From the NCBI GenBank assembly GCA_964396245.1, contig CAYNEO010000066.1:1-17379 (forward strand): a stretch of 17,379 bases of DNA, read 5' to 3'. Origin of the DNA: CAYNEO01 sp964396245. GTDB lineage: Bacteria > Zixibacteria > MSB-5A5 > GN15 > FEB-12. The notes below the pieces were generated by a model. That model was not told where the DNA came from. It ran no database searches and saw nothing but the letters and a program-made list of their open reading frames with translations. This document shows, piece after piece, positions 5,330 through 13,955 of the stretch. Both the position numbers and the translations under genes were made by a program. The stretch's first letter is position 1. Each line of letters opens with the position of its first letter.

Positions 5330-6895
5330 ATGTATTATCAGCGATTTTTGCGTACCGGGGCTTACTGCATCCTCCTCTCACTGACAGCGGCTTTTCTGCC
5401 TGTGAACGTCGTCAGTATCACCGCCCCCGAGTTATCCACTCTGGAGGACAGCCAATATGCCGTCGGTTTCAAGACCATCGAGGCGTACGATTACACCCGC
5501 ACTTTCAGTGCCTCGCGGGACTACTTTGGTGACCAGATCGAAGGTGAGGTTGCCCGCCCGTTCCAGCTCTGTCTCTGGTATCCGGCGATAGCCGCCGCGG
5601 AGGATACCCGCCTGACTCTCGGCGAGTATGCCTTCCCGTATCCGGCCGATGAAAATTTTTTCGATTTTGTTTCGCAACTCCAAACACGTGAAAACGGCCG
5701 GCTTCAGGGCATTTTCCGTGATCTCGGTTTCGTGCTCAGTCTGCTCGCGAGTGAGGCGTCGGCAGTTCGTGATGCTGCACCGGTTGACGGCACTTTTCCG
5801 GCCGTGATCCTCTGTGGCGATCGAACGACCGACATCCTCGACAACGCACCGCTTGCCGAATACCTCGCATCGCACGGATACATTGTAGCCATTCTGCATT
5901 CGATGGGCACGGCGTCGCTGAATCCGGAGGCTAACCTGAGGAACCTCGAAACCCAGGCGCGTGACATGCAACTTGCGCTGTCAATGGTTCGGAAGCTGCC
6001 GCATGTGGATGTGGCCAGAGTGGCTGTTGGCGGAAGTGCTTTCGGGGCGCAGGCAGCCCTCATCGCGGCCATGCGTGACAGCCGGATCGCGGCGGCCGTT
6101 CTCGAAGGGCGCCTCGCTTCCATGGGTGAAACCGAACCTGCCGTACACGGTCATCCGGACTTTGACCCGTCACGGCTCACCGTGCCGGTCCTGTATGTCG
6201 GTCAGGCCGATGGTCTGTCGGACACGTTTCCGTACGCTGATCGAGTCTCGGCAGTGTCAGATAACCTTCCGGCGACGGCAGTTTCCTATTACGGTCTCAT
6301 TCAGGCTTTGGGCCCGGGAGCCGACAGCACCCAACTGCCGCAGATGATCCGGGCATACCAGCAGGTTTGTGGCCATGTGCATGATTTCCTCGCCTGGCAA
6401 TTCGAGTCTGACCCGGAGGCCCGGGCCCGAATCACCGGCAAAAAGACAGATTCAAACCACGTATTTCAAATAAGCTATACGAAAGCCGAACCGCGTCCGC
6501 CCACAGCCGACGAACTCCTTGCGATCCTCCAGACCCGGGGCGCCGAAACCGCGAAAGAAATTCTCGACCGTTTCGCTCTGCCCACTCAGGAGCATCCCAT
6601 TCTGACAGAAGCCGTCTATAATGTCACCGGTTACCAGTTCCTCCAGCGCGGCGACCCCGCCTCGGCGATGACCATCCTGCATTGGGCGACAATTATCGCT
6701 CCCGGCTCGGCCAATGCCTGGGACAGCTATGCCGAAGCATGCCTGGCTGCCGGTGACCGGGAAACGGCCCTGAGCGCGTCGCGTAGATCGCTGGAACTCA
6801 TCCCCACCGATTCCACGTCCGGCGAAGCATTACTCAATATCCTGAGGGAAACCGTGCCGCAGAGAATAAGTGACCTTGAAGCTGAGACCAATTGA
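5330..6895 (+). CDS. Exported alpha/beta-hydrolase-like protein with C-terminal TPR repeats
   Basis: A 521-residue protein with an N-terminal signal-like hydrophobic stretch (about 8-30). Residues about 75-360 resemble PAF-acetylhydrolase or dienelactone-hydrolase-type alpha/beta-hydrolases: a core strand FPAVILCGD (156-164), LAEYLASHGYIVAIL (175-189), a nucleophile-elbow candidate VGGSAFGAQAA with S236, a possible acid at D294 (GQADG) and a possible histidine at H349 or H351. The elbow is GGSAFG rather than GxSxG, so activity is uncertain. Residues about 431-495 look like two tetratricopeptide repeats (RGDPASAMTILHWA; AWDSYAEACLAAGDRETAL). The substrate cannot be named. A weak AGGG precedes the ATG at about 11 bases. 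A reductase gene follows after 38 bases, so the two probably form an operon. Confidence 0.75.
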   Translation: MYYQRFLRTGAYCILLSLTAAFLPVNVVSITAPELSTLEDSQYAVGFKTIEAYDYTRTFSASRDYFGDQIEGEVARPFQLCLWYPAIAAAEDTRLTLGEYAFPYPADENFFDFVSQLQTRENGRLQGIFRDLGFVLSLLASEASAVRDAAPVDGTFPAVILCGDRTTDILDNAPLAEYLASHGYIVAILHSMGTASLNPEANLRNLETQARDMQLALSMVRKLPHVDVARVAVGGSAFGAQAALIAAMRDSRIAAAVLEGRLASMGETEPAVHGHPDFDPSRLTVPVLYVGQADGLSDTFPYADRVSAVSDNLPATAVSYYGLIQALGPGADSTQLPQMIRAYQQVCGHVHDFLAWQFESDPEARARITGKKTDSNHVFQISYTKAEPRPPTADELLAILQTRGAETAKEILDRFALPTQEHPILTEAVYNVTGYQFLQRGDPASAMTILHWATIIAPGSANAWDSYAEACLAAGDRETALSASRRSLELIPTDSTSGEALLNILRETVPQRISDLEAETN

Positions 6896-6933
6896 AATAC
6901 AGAGAACTCAATAGCTGAAAACGGAGATAGTGC

Positions 6934-8172
6934 ATGCCTGAAGACAGCAAGAACCTGGATCGGAGGGGATTTATCTCAGCCTCGTTAGGCTGTCTCGCGG
7001 CCGGAGTCGCGGCTGCGACACCGGTGTCATTACTGGCGCAGTCAGATACCGCGAAAAAGTCGACCGGGCCAACCACCAGGAAATCCGGCGGCGTCATCAC
7101 CCGCACGCTTGGCAGGACCGGTATCACGGTACCTATTGTGGGTATGGGCGTGATGAACTCGAACAATCCCGAGGTCGTGCAGGCGTCGTATGAAATCGGT
7201 GTCCGCCATTTCGACACCGCCGCGGCCTACCAGTATGGCCGCAATGAACAAATGGTCGGCAATGTGATCAAGAAGCTCGGCGTCCGCGACAAGGTGATAA
7301 TCGCCACTAAAGAACCGCGCCCGAATCGCACATCGGGCATGACCGACAAGCAGGTCAAGCAGGAAGTCTATGAACTCTGTAACGGTTCGCTGAAACGTCT
7401 CAAGACTGACTATGTCGACATCCTTTATTTCCACAACGTCCGGCAGGCCGAAGATTTCAACGACCCGGTCCTCATGGAAGCCATGGCCGACCTGAAGAAA
7501 CAGGGAAAAGTGCGTGCTGTCGGTGTCTCAACTCATGCCTCCATGGCTAATGTGATCAACGCCGTGGCCGAGGGTGGCTTCTACGATGTTGTTCTGACAG
7601 CGATAAACGTCTCGATGGCCGATGACGTCGACCTCCATAAGGCTATCGCCGACGCCGCCAAGAAGGGCGTGGGAATAGTTGCCATGAAAACGCAGGCCGG
7701 CGGCAACCGTCTTCCGAATCCGGATTCCTTGAAGGATTACAGCGGCTCGGTCATCGCCACCGCCTCGCTTAAGTGGGTGCTCCAGAACCCGAATATCACC
7801 GCCGCCATTCCCGGCTATGTCAATTTCCAGCACATGAAGGAAGATTTTTCGGTCGCGGGCGGGTTGGAGTATACCGACGAAGAGCAGAAATTCCTTGGCG
7901 ACAATCGCATTTCACTCGGCCTCGCCTTCTGCCGCCAGTGCGGTAAATGCGAACCGACCTGCCCGCACAAGGTCGACATACCGTCGCTCATGCGGACGCA
8001 CATGTATGCGGCGCAGTACGCCAATTTCCACGAGGCGCGGGCAACTCTCGACGCTATCGCGCGCGACCGGGGCATCGCGGCCTGTAATTCATGCGGCGAA
8101 TGTTCCGCCAGGTGCGCGCACTATGTCGATATCGCAAAACGGATCGATAACCTGAAAGCGATGTACGCGTAA
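6934..8172 (+). CDS. Tat-exported aldo/keto reductase fused to a 4Fe-4S ferredoxin domain
   Basis: A 412-residue protein. It starts with a twin-arginine signal (D9-R10-R11-G-F-I, then a hydrophobic stretch to about 36). Residues about 52-325 are an aldo/keto reductase barrel with the expected tetrad: D94, Y99, K126 and H167. The motif DTAAAYQYGRNE and the nucleotide-site region (about 246-300) are in place. The C-terminus carries two cysteine motifs, C333/C336/C339/C343 and C384/C387/C390/C394, which fits two 4Fe-4S clusters. Such fusions are annotated as aldo/keto reductases or predicted iron-sulfur oxidoreductases; the substrate is unknown. GGAG lies 7 bases before the ATG. The gene is 38 bases downstream of the hydrolase gene and ends 15 bases from the convergent lipoprotein gene; no terminator is visible between the two. 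Confidence 0.88.
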   Translation: MPEDSKNLDRRGFISASLGCLAAGVAAATPVSLLAQSDTAKKSTGPTTRKSGGVITRTLGRTGITVPIVGMGVMNSNNPEVVQASYEIGVRHFDTAAAYQYGRNEQMVGNVIKKLGVRDKVIIATKEPRPNRTSGMTDKQVKQEVYELCNGSLKRLKTDYVDILYFHNVRQAEDFNDPVLMEAMADLKKQGKVRAVGVSTHASMANVINAVAEGGFYDVVLTAINVSMADDVDLHKAIADAAKKGVGIVAMKTQAGGNRLPNPDSLKDYSGSVIATASLKWVLQNPNITAAIPGYVNFQHMKEDFSVAGGLEYTDEEQKFLGDNRISLGLAFCRQCGKCEPTCPHKVDIPSLMRTHMYAAQYANFHEARATLDAIARDRGIAACNSCGECSARCAHYVDIAKRIDNLKAMYA

Positions 8173-8187
8173 TTACGGCTACCCGCG

Positions 8188-9099
8188 CTATATCCCCAGC
8201 GTATTGATCCAGTCCGACAGGAACTCGGCGTGTCCGAGGCTGTAATTTTCCATGCCTGCCAGGTATGAATCTTTCAGCCCGGCCACGAGCGGTCCATAGT
8301 ACGTATTGGTCGCAAATACCTGGTCGTCCGTAAAGCCGAGTTCATCGAGTCCTGCCGGCGGCGGGGTCATCGGCTCTGCCGCATCGTTCCACTGGGTGAA
8401 TTTAGCGCCCACCGAATCCAACGAGATGAACAGTGTCACCGTGTCACCGTCGAGATCATAACTCTGCACGTACACATCGGTCAGGAACGCCTGCCCCTGG
8501 AATGAACTGCTGAAATACTTGTCCGTGGCACCGATAACATTCTCCGGCGGAAGGAGTGCGAAGTCCGCCGGCTTGAGCGTATCGCCGGGCAGGTTCGGCG
8601 CGATCTCCGAGGCCATCGCATTGAGTGCATTGCTCACTTCATCCGAGGTCTCGAACGCAATCAACCGCACCAGGTAGTCACCCTTGACAAACGTGAGCAT
8701 CGTTTCGGAAATAAACCCCTGTATCCCGTAGTTCACCGTGTCCGGATTGATCGGCCGCACCGCCGTGTACAGCCCGTACGCGTTGATGCTGTTATCGAAG
8801 CGGTAGATGTCGGCGACAAACTCGAGATCACCCATCGTGTAATCGCCCGTAGAAACGTCGACAAATCCATACTGATGATAAATCTCGGCATCGCCGTCGA
8901 TATACTCCCACAGCGAGTCACCGACAAATGTACGGATTTCCCCGGTTCTCTCGATCTTTCCATTATCGAAACTTTGCACCAGAAAATCCGACGGCTTGAC
9001 CACTAGCTCGGCCTTTTTCTCACCACCCCCGCAGGCCGGCAGAAAGGCCAACACTACAAATGTGGAAATAACTGCTAAACGTACACACAGCTTTTGCAT
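8188..9099 (-). CDS. DUF6599-like lipoprotein
   Basis: A 303-residue protein with a lipoprotein signal: a hydrophobic stretch 7-20, then the lipobox L20-P-A-C23 followed by GGGEKK. The mature part has the pattern GEIRTFVGDSLWEYIDGDAE, then YHQYGFVDV, which I associate with the DUF6599 family of bacterial lipoproteins of unknown function. It has no catalytic motif that I recognise and is rich in acidic residues and aromatic-glycine pairs. No aspartate follows the lipobox cysteine, so outer-membrane sorting is likely if the Lol rule applies here. The start has GGGAAAGAGAG in the preceding 20 bases. The gene is convergent with the reductase and divergent from the RND operon, with no obvious partner. 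Confidence 0.75.
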   Translation of the reverse strand: MQKLCVRLAVISTFVVLAFLPACGGGEKKAELVVKPSDFLVQSFDNGKIERTGEIRTFVGDSLWEYIDGDAEIYHQYGFVDVSTGDYTMGDLEFVADIYRFDNSINAYGLYTAVRPINPDTVNYGIQGFISETMLTFVKGDYLVRLIAFETSDEVSNALNAMASEIAPNLPGDTLKPADFALLPPENVIGATDKYFSSSFQGQAFLTDVYVQSYDLDGDTVTLFISLDSVGAKFTQWNDAAEPMTPPPAGLDELGFTDDQVFATNTYYGPLVAGLKDSYLAGMENYSLGHAEFLSDWINTLGI

Positions 9100-9398
9100 A
9101 ACGACTCTCTTTCCCTGATATATTATCCGATTGGCTTAATATTCTCGTCCCGATTCGTCAAAAGAACCACCGGCGGGCGCCCGAGTCAAGCATATCGGGA
9201 GCTCAAATCGATCCGGGATGGGCCGCATGCTTTTGAGCCAAATCCACTCTTTATAGCCCCGTTCTGTCCTGTTTTGGGCGGTTAAGGCATTGATATTCAA
9301 TAAACTCAGTCTCATTAGAAGTTTTTTTGAATCATTTCCGACCCGTCCCTATCTAATCGAAAAACACTGCACTCCAAAATTCTGGAAGGGCGTTGCCA
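9100..9398. other. Divergent intergenic region before the RND operon
   Basis: The region holds no gene. It has several short symmetric elements: CGGGCGCCCG (9174-9183, perfect palindrome), CCCGA/TCGGG (9180-9184 with 9195-9199), GCTCAAA/TTTGAGC (9201-9207 with 9232-9238, 24-base loop) and ATTGA-N3-TCAAT (9289-9301). The second copy of the 15-bp T-rich element is at 9322-9336. No clear -35/-10 pair was found for either gene. Confidence 0.5.
9322..9336 (+). repeat. 15-bp element shared with the sigma-factor upstream region, copy 2
   Basis: An exact copy of TTTTTTTGAATCATT found at 4287-4301. Here it ends 62 bases before the RND exporter start. Its place upstream of both an ECF sigma gene and an envelope transport operon is consistent with common regulation, which is inference. 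Confidence 0.4.
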
Positions 9399-11741
9399 AT
9401 GAAGCAAAAATTGACGAGTTTTTCTATTAAGCACCCCTGGTGGGTCATCGGCATCGCGGTTGTCATCACCGCTTTCTTTGCCGTTCAATTCCCCAAAATC
9501 ACGATCGACACCGATCCGGAAAACATGCTTCCGGAAAATGAACCGCATCGGCTCTTCAACGACGCGACCAAGGATCAGTTCAACCTGCATGATTTCATCG
9601 CGGTCGGCGTGGTCGAGGAACAGGGCGCCTTCCGCCCGGAAATTCTCAACCGGATATACAAGATCACCGCTGATATCGAGAATATCGACGGCGTGATTGT
9701 GGAAGACATCCTTGCCCCGTCAACAGTCGACGACATCAAGCAGGGCGCCGGCGGCATGCTCGTTATCGAGCCGTTGATGACCGGCGAAGTTTCCACGCAG
9801 GCGGACGCCGACTACATTCTCGAGCGAATCAAGGACAATCCGATCCTGCGCGGCAAGCTCGCCTCGGACGACGGCAAGGCAATAGCGCTGTTTGTCCCGA
9901 TTGAATCCAAAAACATGTCACACCGGATCGCCGGTGAGATCAAGGACATCACCGAAAAATACGGCGGCAAAGAGACCTATCACATTGCCGGTCTGCCGAC
10001 CGCCGAGGATTCATTCGGTGCCGAAATGTTCAGCCAGATGGCGTACTCCGCCCCGGCCGCCATGGTGATCATTTTCATCCTGCTGTTCGTCTTCTTCCGC
10101 AAGGTGAAAGTTATCCTCGCGCCGATGATTGTGGCGGTCATGTCGGTCATCTGGTCGATGGGCCTGTTGATCATGACGGGTAACACCGTGCATATCATGT
10201 CTTCGATGATACCAATATTCCTGGTGCCCATCGCAGTGCTGAACTCGATCCATATCATTTCCGAATTTCACGACAACTATAAAAAGCACAAACATAAAGA
10301 CGCCACCATTCGGCATTCCATCAATGAGCTGTTCGTACCGATGCTGTTCACGTCGCTGACCACTGTCGCCGGCTTTCTCTCCCTGGCGTTGACACCGATT
10401 CCGCCGGTACAGGTCTTCGGCATCTTCGTGGCGTTCGGCATCATTGTTGCCTGGTTCCTCTCGATAACCCTGAACCCGGCTATCGGTATGCTGATTTCCA
10501 CTCAAACCTTGAGGGATTTCGGCAAGGAAGACGAATCGCACGGCGCACTCGCGAAATCGATGCACGCCTTCCGGGATTTCGCCTGGAAACACAACAAAGG
10601 TATCATCTTTGCCTCGGCGGCTGTGGTCGTGGTGGCGGCTGTCGGTCTGTCGATGATCGTTGTCAATGACAACCCCGTAAAATGGTTTAAGAAATCGCAC
10701 CCGATTCGGCAGGCCGATATCGCCATGAACCAGCACCTGGCCGGAACCTACATGAACTACCTCGTTTTCAACGGCGAGGATCCGGACCAGATGAAAGACC
10801 CCGAGGTCGAGCGCTATATCGAGTCCATGCAGCGTGAACTGGAAAAGGCCGATATCGTCGGCTCCACAACCGGCGTCACCGATGTCGTCAAGAAAGTTCG
10901 CTATGAACTCTTCGGAGCCGACTCATCGAAGATGTACCTGCCGGACAACCAGGACGAGATAGCGCAAATGCTGTTCATGTATGAGATGTCCGGCGGCAAC
11001 CCCGACGACCTGTTCAAATTCGTGACCAACGATTACCAGAGCGCCAACCTCTGGGTACAGCTCAAGGACGGCGACAACAAGTCCGTTTCGGCGGTTGTCG
11101 AGCGTGCGGATAAATTCCTGGCGAAAAATCCGCCGCCGCCCGGCGTTACGGTCAACTGGGCCGGCCTGCCGTTCATCAACATTGAATGGCAGCACCAGAT
11201 GGTGACCGGAATGCGCTCATCACTGCTCAGCTCATTCGTGGTGGTGTTCATCATGATGATCTTCCTCTTCCGCTCGCTGAAGTGGGGATTCATCTCGATG
11301 CTTCCGCTGAGTATCACGATCATGGCCATCTATGGTTTCATCGGATACATAGGCAAGCCGTACGATATGCCGGTGGCGGTGCTGTCGTCGCTCACACTCG
11401 GCTTATCGATTGACTTCGCAATTCACTTTATCGAACGAATGCGGATGATTTACCGTCGAACGAGCGACTTCAAGGAAGCGTATCACGAAATTTTCGAAGG
11501 CGCCGGTCGCGCAATCAGCCGGAACGTGCTGGTAATCGCCATCGGGTTTGTGCCGATGCTGTTCTCCAACCTCGTTCCCTATATCACCGTCGGAGCCTTC
11601 TTCCTGGCCATCATGTTTGTCTCGGGACTGGTTACCATGCTGCTGTTGCCGGCGATTACCAAGACATTCAGCCGGAGCCTTTTCCCGCCGGTAGGCAAGA
11701 AGTCTCACGAACATGAACTGGCCCGCGCCAAAACGGCCTGA
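9399..11741 (+). CDS. RND superfamily exporter, MMPL / HAE-3-like
   Basis: A 780-residue inner-membrane transporter with the two-fold RND plan. TM1 is near 13-30, followed by a periplasmic domain to about 210, a TM2-6 bundle (about 213-375), TM7 near 400-425, a second periplasmic domain to about 600, and a TM8-12 bundle to about 765. RND pumps export lipids, hydrophobic compounds or drugs using the proton gradient. The second half has GLSIDFAIHFIERMR with the proton-relay-type D672. The corresponding first-half segment reads AVLNSIHIISEF, with N282 where relatives have aspartate. ATG at 9399 follows GGAAGGG by 8 bases; an upstream in-frame TTG at 9393 is less likely. Genes for a LolA-like protein and a beta-barrel follow, pointing to lipid or lipoprotein export. 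The substrate is unknown. Confidence 0.9.
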   Translation: MKQKLTSFSIKHPWWVIGIAVVITAFFAVQFPKITIDTDPENMLPENEPHRLFNDATKDQFNLHDFIAVGVVEEQGAFRPEILNRIYKITADIENIDGVIVEDILAPSTVDDIKQGAGGMLVIEPLMTGEVSTQADADYILERIKDNPILRGKLASDDGKAIALFVPIESKNMSHRIAGEIKDITEKYGGKETYHIAGLPTAEDSFGAEMFSQMAYSAPAAMVIIFILLFVFFRKVKVILAPMIVAVMSVIWSMGLLIMTGNTVHIMSSMIPIFLVPIAVLNSIHIISEFHDNYKKHKHKDATIRHSINELFVPMLFTSLTTVAGFLSLALTPIPPVQVFGIFVAFGIIVAWFLSITLNPAIGMLISTQTLRDFGKEDESHGALAKSMHAFRDFAWKHNKGIIFASAAVVVVAAVGLSMIVVNDNPVKWFKKSHPIRQADIAMNQHLAGTYMNYLVFNGEDPDQMKDPEVERYIESMQRELEKADIVGSTTGVTDVVKKVRYELFGADSSKMYLPDNQDEIAQMLFMYEMSGGNPDDLFKFVTNDYQSANLWVQLKDGDNKSVSAVVERADKFLAKNPPPPGVTVNWAGLPFINIEWQHQMVTGMRSSLLSSFVVVFIMMIFLFRSLKWGFISMLPLSITIMAIYGFIGYIGKPYDMPVAVLSSLTLGLSIDFAIHFIERMRMIYRRTSDFKEAYHEIFEGAGRAISRNVLVIAIGFVPMLFSNLVPYITVGAFFLAIMFVSGLVTMLLLPAITKTFSRSLFPPVGKKSHEHELARAKTA

Positions 11742-11792
11742 CCAAATGTGAAAATGTTGAACAATAATATAAAAGAAAGAAAGGACTTTCTC

Positions 11793-12593
11793 ATGAAGCA
11801 TGCACGATGGTTTACTTTTGTGGCGCTGTTCGCACTGGTTTTTGCGAGCGCACCGCTGTTCGCCCAGGATGCGAACGAGATCATGAAGAAGTCACACCTG
11901 GCATATTACTATGCCGCCGACGACGGCACCGCCGAAGTCACCATGACCCTCGTTGATCGTAAGGGTAAAGAACGCACCCGCGAATTTACGATGCTCCGTA
12001 TCGACGACGAAGAGGGCGGCAACCAGAAATACTACACCTATTTCAAGAAGCCGTCCGATGTCGCTCGCATGACCTTTATGGTCCACAAGACCTCCGACGG
12101 CAACGACGCCCGATGGATTTATGTCCCGGCCGTCGACCTGATCAAGCCGATTTCCGCTGATGATAAGAACTCGAGCTTTGTCGGCTCCGATTTCAGCTAC
12201 GAGGATGTTTCCGGCCGTCACTGGACCGAGGACAGCCACACCCTGACCGGCGAGTCTGATCTCGACGGCCGCGCCGTATGGGTCATCGAGTCAGTACCGA
12301 AAGAACCCTATAGCGGTTTTGCGAAGAAGATCTCCTATATCGACAAGGAGAGCTACCTGCCGCTGAAGGAAGAGTATTACAACGATAAGGGTGAAATGAC
12401 CCGCCTGTTCACCGCTGAAAAAATAGAGGATGTCGACGGCTTCACGACCATGACTGTCCGCAAGATGGAAGACCTCAAGAAGGGCAGCCACACTATCGTA
12501 GCCTTCAACCAGATCAAGTACAATGTCGGCCTCAAGGACGACATCTTCACGGAACGGTATCTGAAAAACCCGCCTCGCCAGTTCATCCAGTAA
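11793..12593 (+). CDS. Exported LolA-like outer-membrane lipoprotein-sorting family protein
   Basis: A 266-residue protein with a clear signal peptide (MKHARWFTFVALFALVFASA, cleavage near LFA-QD). The mature protein matches the family often annotated outer membrane lipoprotein-sorting protein: AEVTMTLVDRKGKERTREFTM, then a YFKKPSDVARMTFMV block, DARWIYVPAV, KNSSFVGSDFSYEDV and PYSGFAKKISYID. It is probably a half-open beta-barrel that binds a lipid moiety in the periplasm. AAGGA lies 7 bases before the ATG at 11793; an in-frame start at 11748 would add a non-signal extension. It is 51 bases after the RND gene and 21 before the barrel gene, so it probably carries cargo from the RND pump towards the outer membrane. 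It is larger than, and distinct from, canonical LolA. Confidence 0.88.
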   Translation: MKHARWFTFVALFALVFASAPLFAQDANEIMKKSHLAYYYAADDGTAEVTMTLVDRKGKERTREFTMLRIDDEEGGNQKYYTYFKKPSDVARMTFMVHKTSDGNDARWIYVPAVDLIKPISADDKNSSFVGSDFSYEDVSGRHWTEDSHTLTGESDLDGRAVWVIESVPKEPYSGFAKKISYIDKESYLPLKEEYYNDKGEMTRLFTAEKIEDVDGFTTMTVRKMEDLKKGSHTIVAFNQIKYNVGLKDDIFTERYLKNPPRQFIQ

Positions 12594-12614
12594 CGGCATC
12601 TCGGAGGAGCAGCT

Positions 12615-13886
12615 ATGACCAAGACACGCATATTCATACTCGGGCTGCTGATCCTGGCGATGGCCGCGCCCGCCCGGTCAGACGTACTTCTCGGCGGATT
12701 TCTACAGGGTCTGACCGGCGGCCGCACCGATGGCGAGAATCCGACCGCCACTGAATTCACCGCCCAGGAAGCGAGACTCCAGCTTCGCATGGAACACTAT
12801 GGCGACGCCGCCGAAGTGTTCGGGCGACTGGATTTCGTCTGGGACGGAGCGGACACCTCGAAATACGACTGGGAACTGCGCGAGGGATACCTCAAATTCC
12901 GCGCCGGCAGCAACATGGATTTCAAAGTCGGTCGGCAGATAATCACCTGGGGGACCGGTGACCTGATTTTCATCAACGACGTTTTTGCCAAGGACTACCG
13001 GTCCTTCTTCATCGGCCGCGATGACCAATATCTCAAAGCGCCGCAGACCGCCGTGCGATGGTCGTGGTATAATCCGCTCGGCGCGCTGGAAGTTGTCTAC
13101 ACTCCGCGTTTCACCCCGAACCGCCTTCCAACCGGCGAACGCCTGAGCTACTACAACCCGTTCGTCGGTAGCATAGTCGGCACCGGGATGGGGCCGCAAT
13201 ACTACTTCGATCCGCCCCTGCCGCCGGCGAAATTCAAAAACGGCGAGGTGGCGACGAAATTCAATCACCAGTTCGGCTATTTCAACGCCGCGGCATATTT
13301 CTATCACGGCTTCTACAAAAACCCGCGCGGCGCCGTACCACTTGGTGGCGGCAACTTTATGCCGGTGTACCCGAGACTCAATGTCTACGGGGCATCACTG
13401 AGAGGCCAGATTTACGGCGGCATACTCTGGATCGAAGGCGGTTACTTCGATTCATACGACGACCGCGACGGTAATAACCCGTTGATGCCCAATTCGTCTC
13501 TGACCGGGCTGTTCGGTTACGAGAAGCAGATTGCTTCGAACCTGACTGTCAACGCTCAGTACCAGTTTGATTGGATGATGGACTACAACACGTACAAAGC
13601 CCAGCAGGAATTCGCCGGGGCATATGTGCGCGACGAGGTCCGCCACCTGGTAACTTCACGCATCACCAAACTGCTCAAGCAGGAGACAGTCAAGCTGAGC
13701 GGCTTCGTGTTCTACTCGCCGTCGGATGAGGACTTCTACGTCCGCCTGGCAACCGAATACAAGTACACTGATCAGGTCACCCTGACCGCGGGCGCCAACA
13801 TCTTCGGCGGTCAGTACGCGGCCACCGAGTTCGGGCAGTTTCAGAATGACGACAACGTGTACGCGAAAGTGACATACGGGTTTTAG
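12615..13886 (+). CDS. Outer-membrane beta-barrel protein (DUF1302-like)
   Basis: A 423-residue exported protein with a signal peptide (about 1-22, ending ARS-D). The mature part is made of alternating short amphipathic strands rich in aromatic and glycine residues (DFKVGRQIITWGTGDL, VRWSWYNPLGALEVVYTPRF, GYFNAAAYFYHGFYKN). The C-terminus is YAKVTYGF, with the terminal phenylalanine typical of proteins inserted by the BAM machinery. The R-Q-I-I-T-W-G pattern recalls the DUF1302 and related porin-like families found beside RND/LolA-like genes. I expect about 16-18 strands but cannot fix the number by eye. It could be the outer-membrane exit or receptor of the export system. GGAGGAGC precedes the ATG closely, and the LolA-like gene ends 21 bases upstream. 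Confidence 0.83.
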   Translation: MTKTRIFILGLLILAMAAPARSDVLLGGFLQGLTGGRTDGENPTATEFTAQEARLQLRMEHYGDAAEVFGRLDFVWDGADTSKYDWELREGYLKFRAGSNMDFKVGRQIITWGTGDLIFINDVFAKDYRSFFIGRDDQYLKAPQTAVRWSWYNPLGALEVVYTPRFTPNRLPTGERLSYYNPFVGSIVGTGMGPQYYFDPPLPPAKFKNGEVATKFNHQFGYFNAAAYFYHGFYKNPRGAVPLGGGNFMPVYPRLNVYGASLRGQIYGGILWIEGGYFDSYDDRDGNNPLMPNSSLTGLFGYEKQIASNLTVNAQYQFDWMMDYNTYKAQQEFAGAYVRDEVRHLVTSRITKLLKQETVKLSGFVFYSPSDEDFYVRLATEYKYTDQVTLTAGANIFGGQYAATEFGQFQNDDNVYAKVTYGF

Positions 13887-13892
13887 ACCCGT
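13876..13892 (+). repeat. Small hairpin across the beta-barrel stop codon
   Basis: ACGGGT (13876-13881) pairs with ACCCGT (13887-13892) around a 5-base loop that contains the TAG stop. It is immediately followed by the larger 13903-13935 hairpin. Confidence 0.5.
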
Positions 13893-13902
13893 TCAACCTG
13901 AA

Positions 13903-13935
13903 ACCGGCCGGGGAGAGAGCACGTCCCCGGCCGGT
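13903..13935 (+). repeat. Very GC-rich 12-bp hairpin between the barrel and DUF2892 genes
   Basis: ACCGGCCGGGGA (13903-13914) pairs perfectly with TCCCCGGCCGGT (13924-13935) around a 9-base loop. There is no T-rich tract after it. It may protect the upstream mRNA, pause polymerase or partly terminate before the last small gene. The DUF2892 ribosome binding site (GAGGAGG) begins 4 bases beyond it. Confidence 0.75.
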
Positions 13936-13955
13936 AACCGAGGAGGCTTCATAAC

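Noticed and set aside
9094..9285. A 63-codon plus-strand reading frame in the divergent region
   Set aside because: It overlaps the lipoprotein start in antisense, has no ribosome binding site and its protein looks random.
9393..9395. TTG start for the RND exporter
   Set aside because: The ATG two codons later is better placed relative to GGAAGGG.
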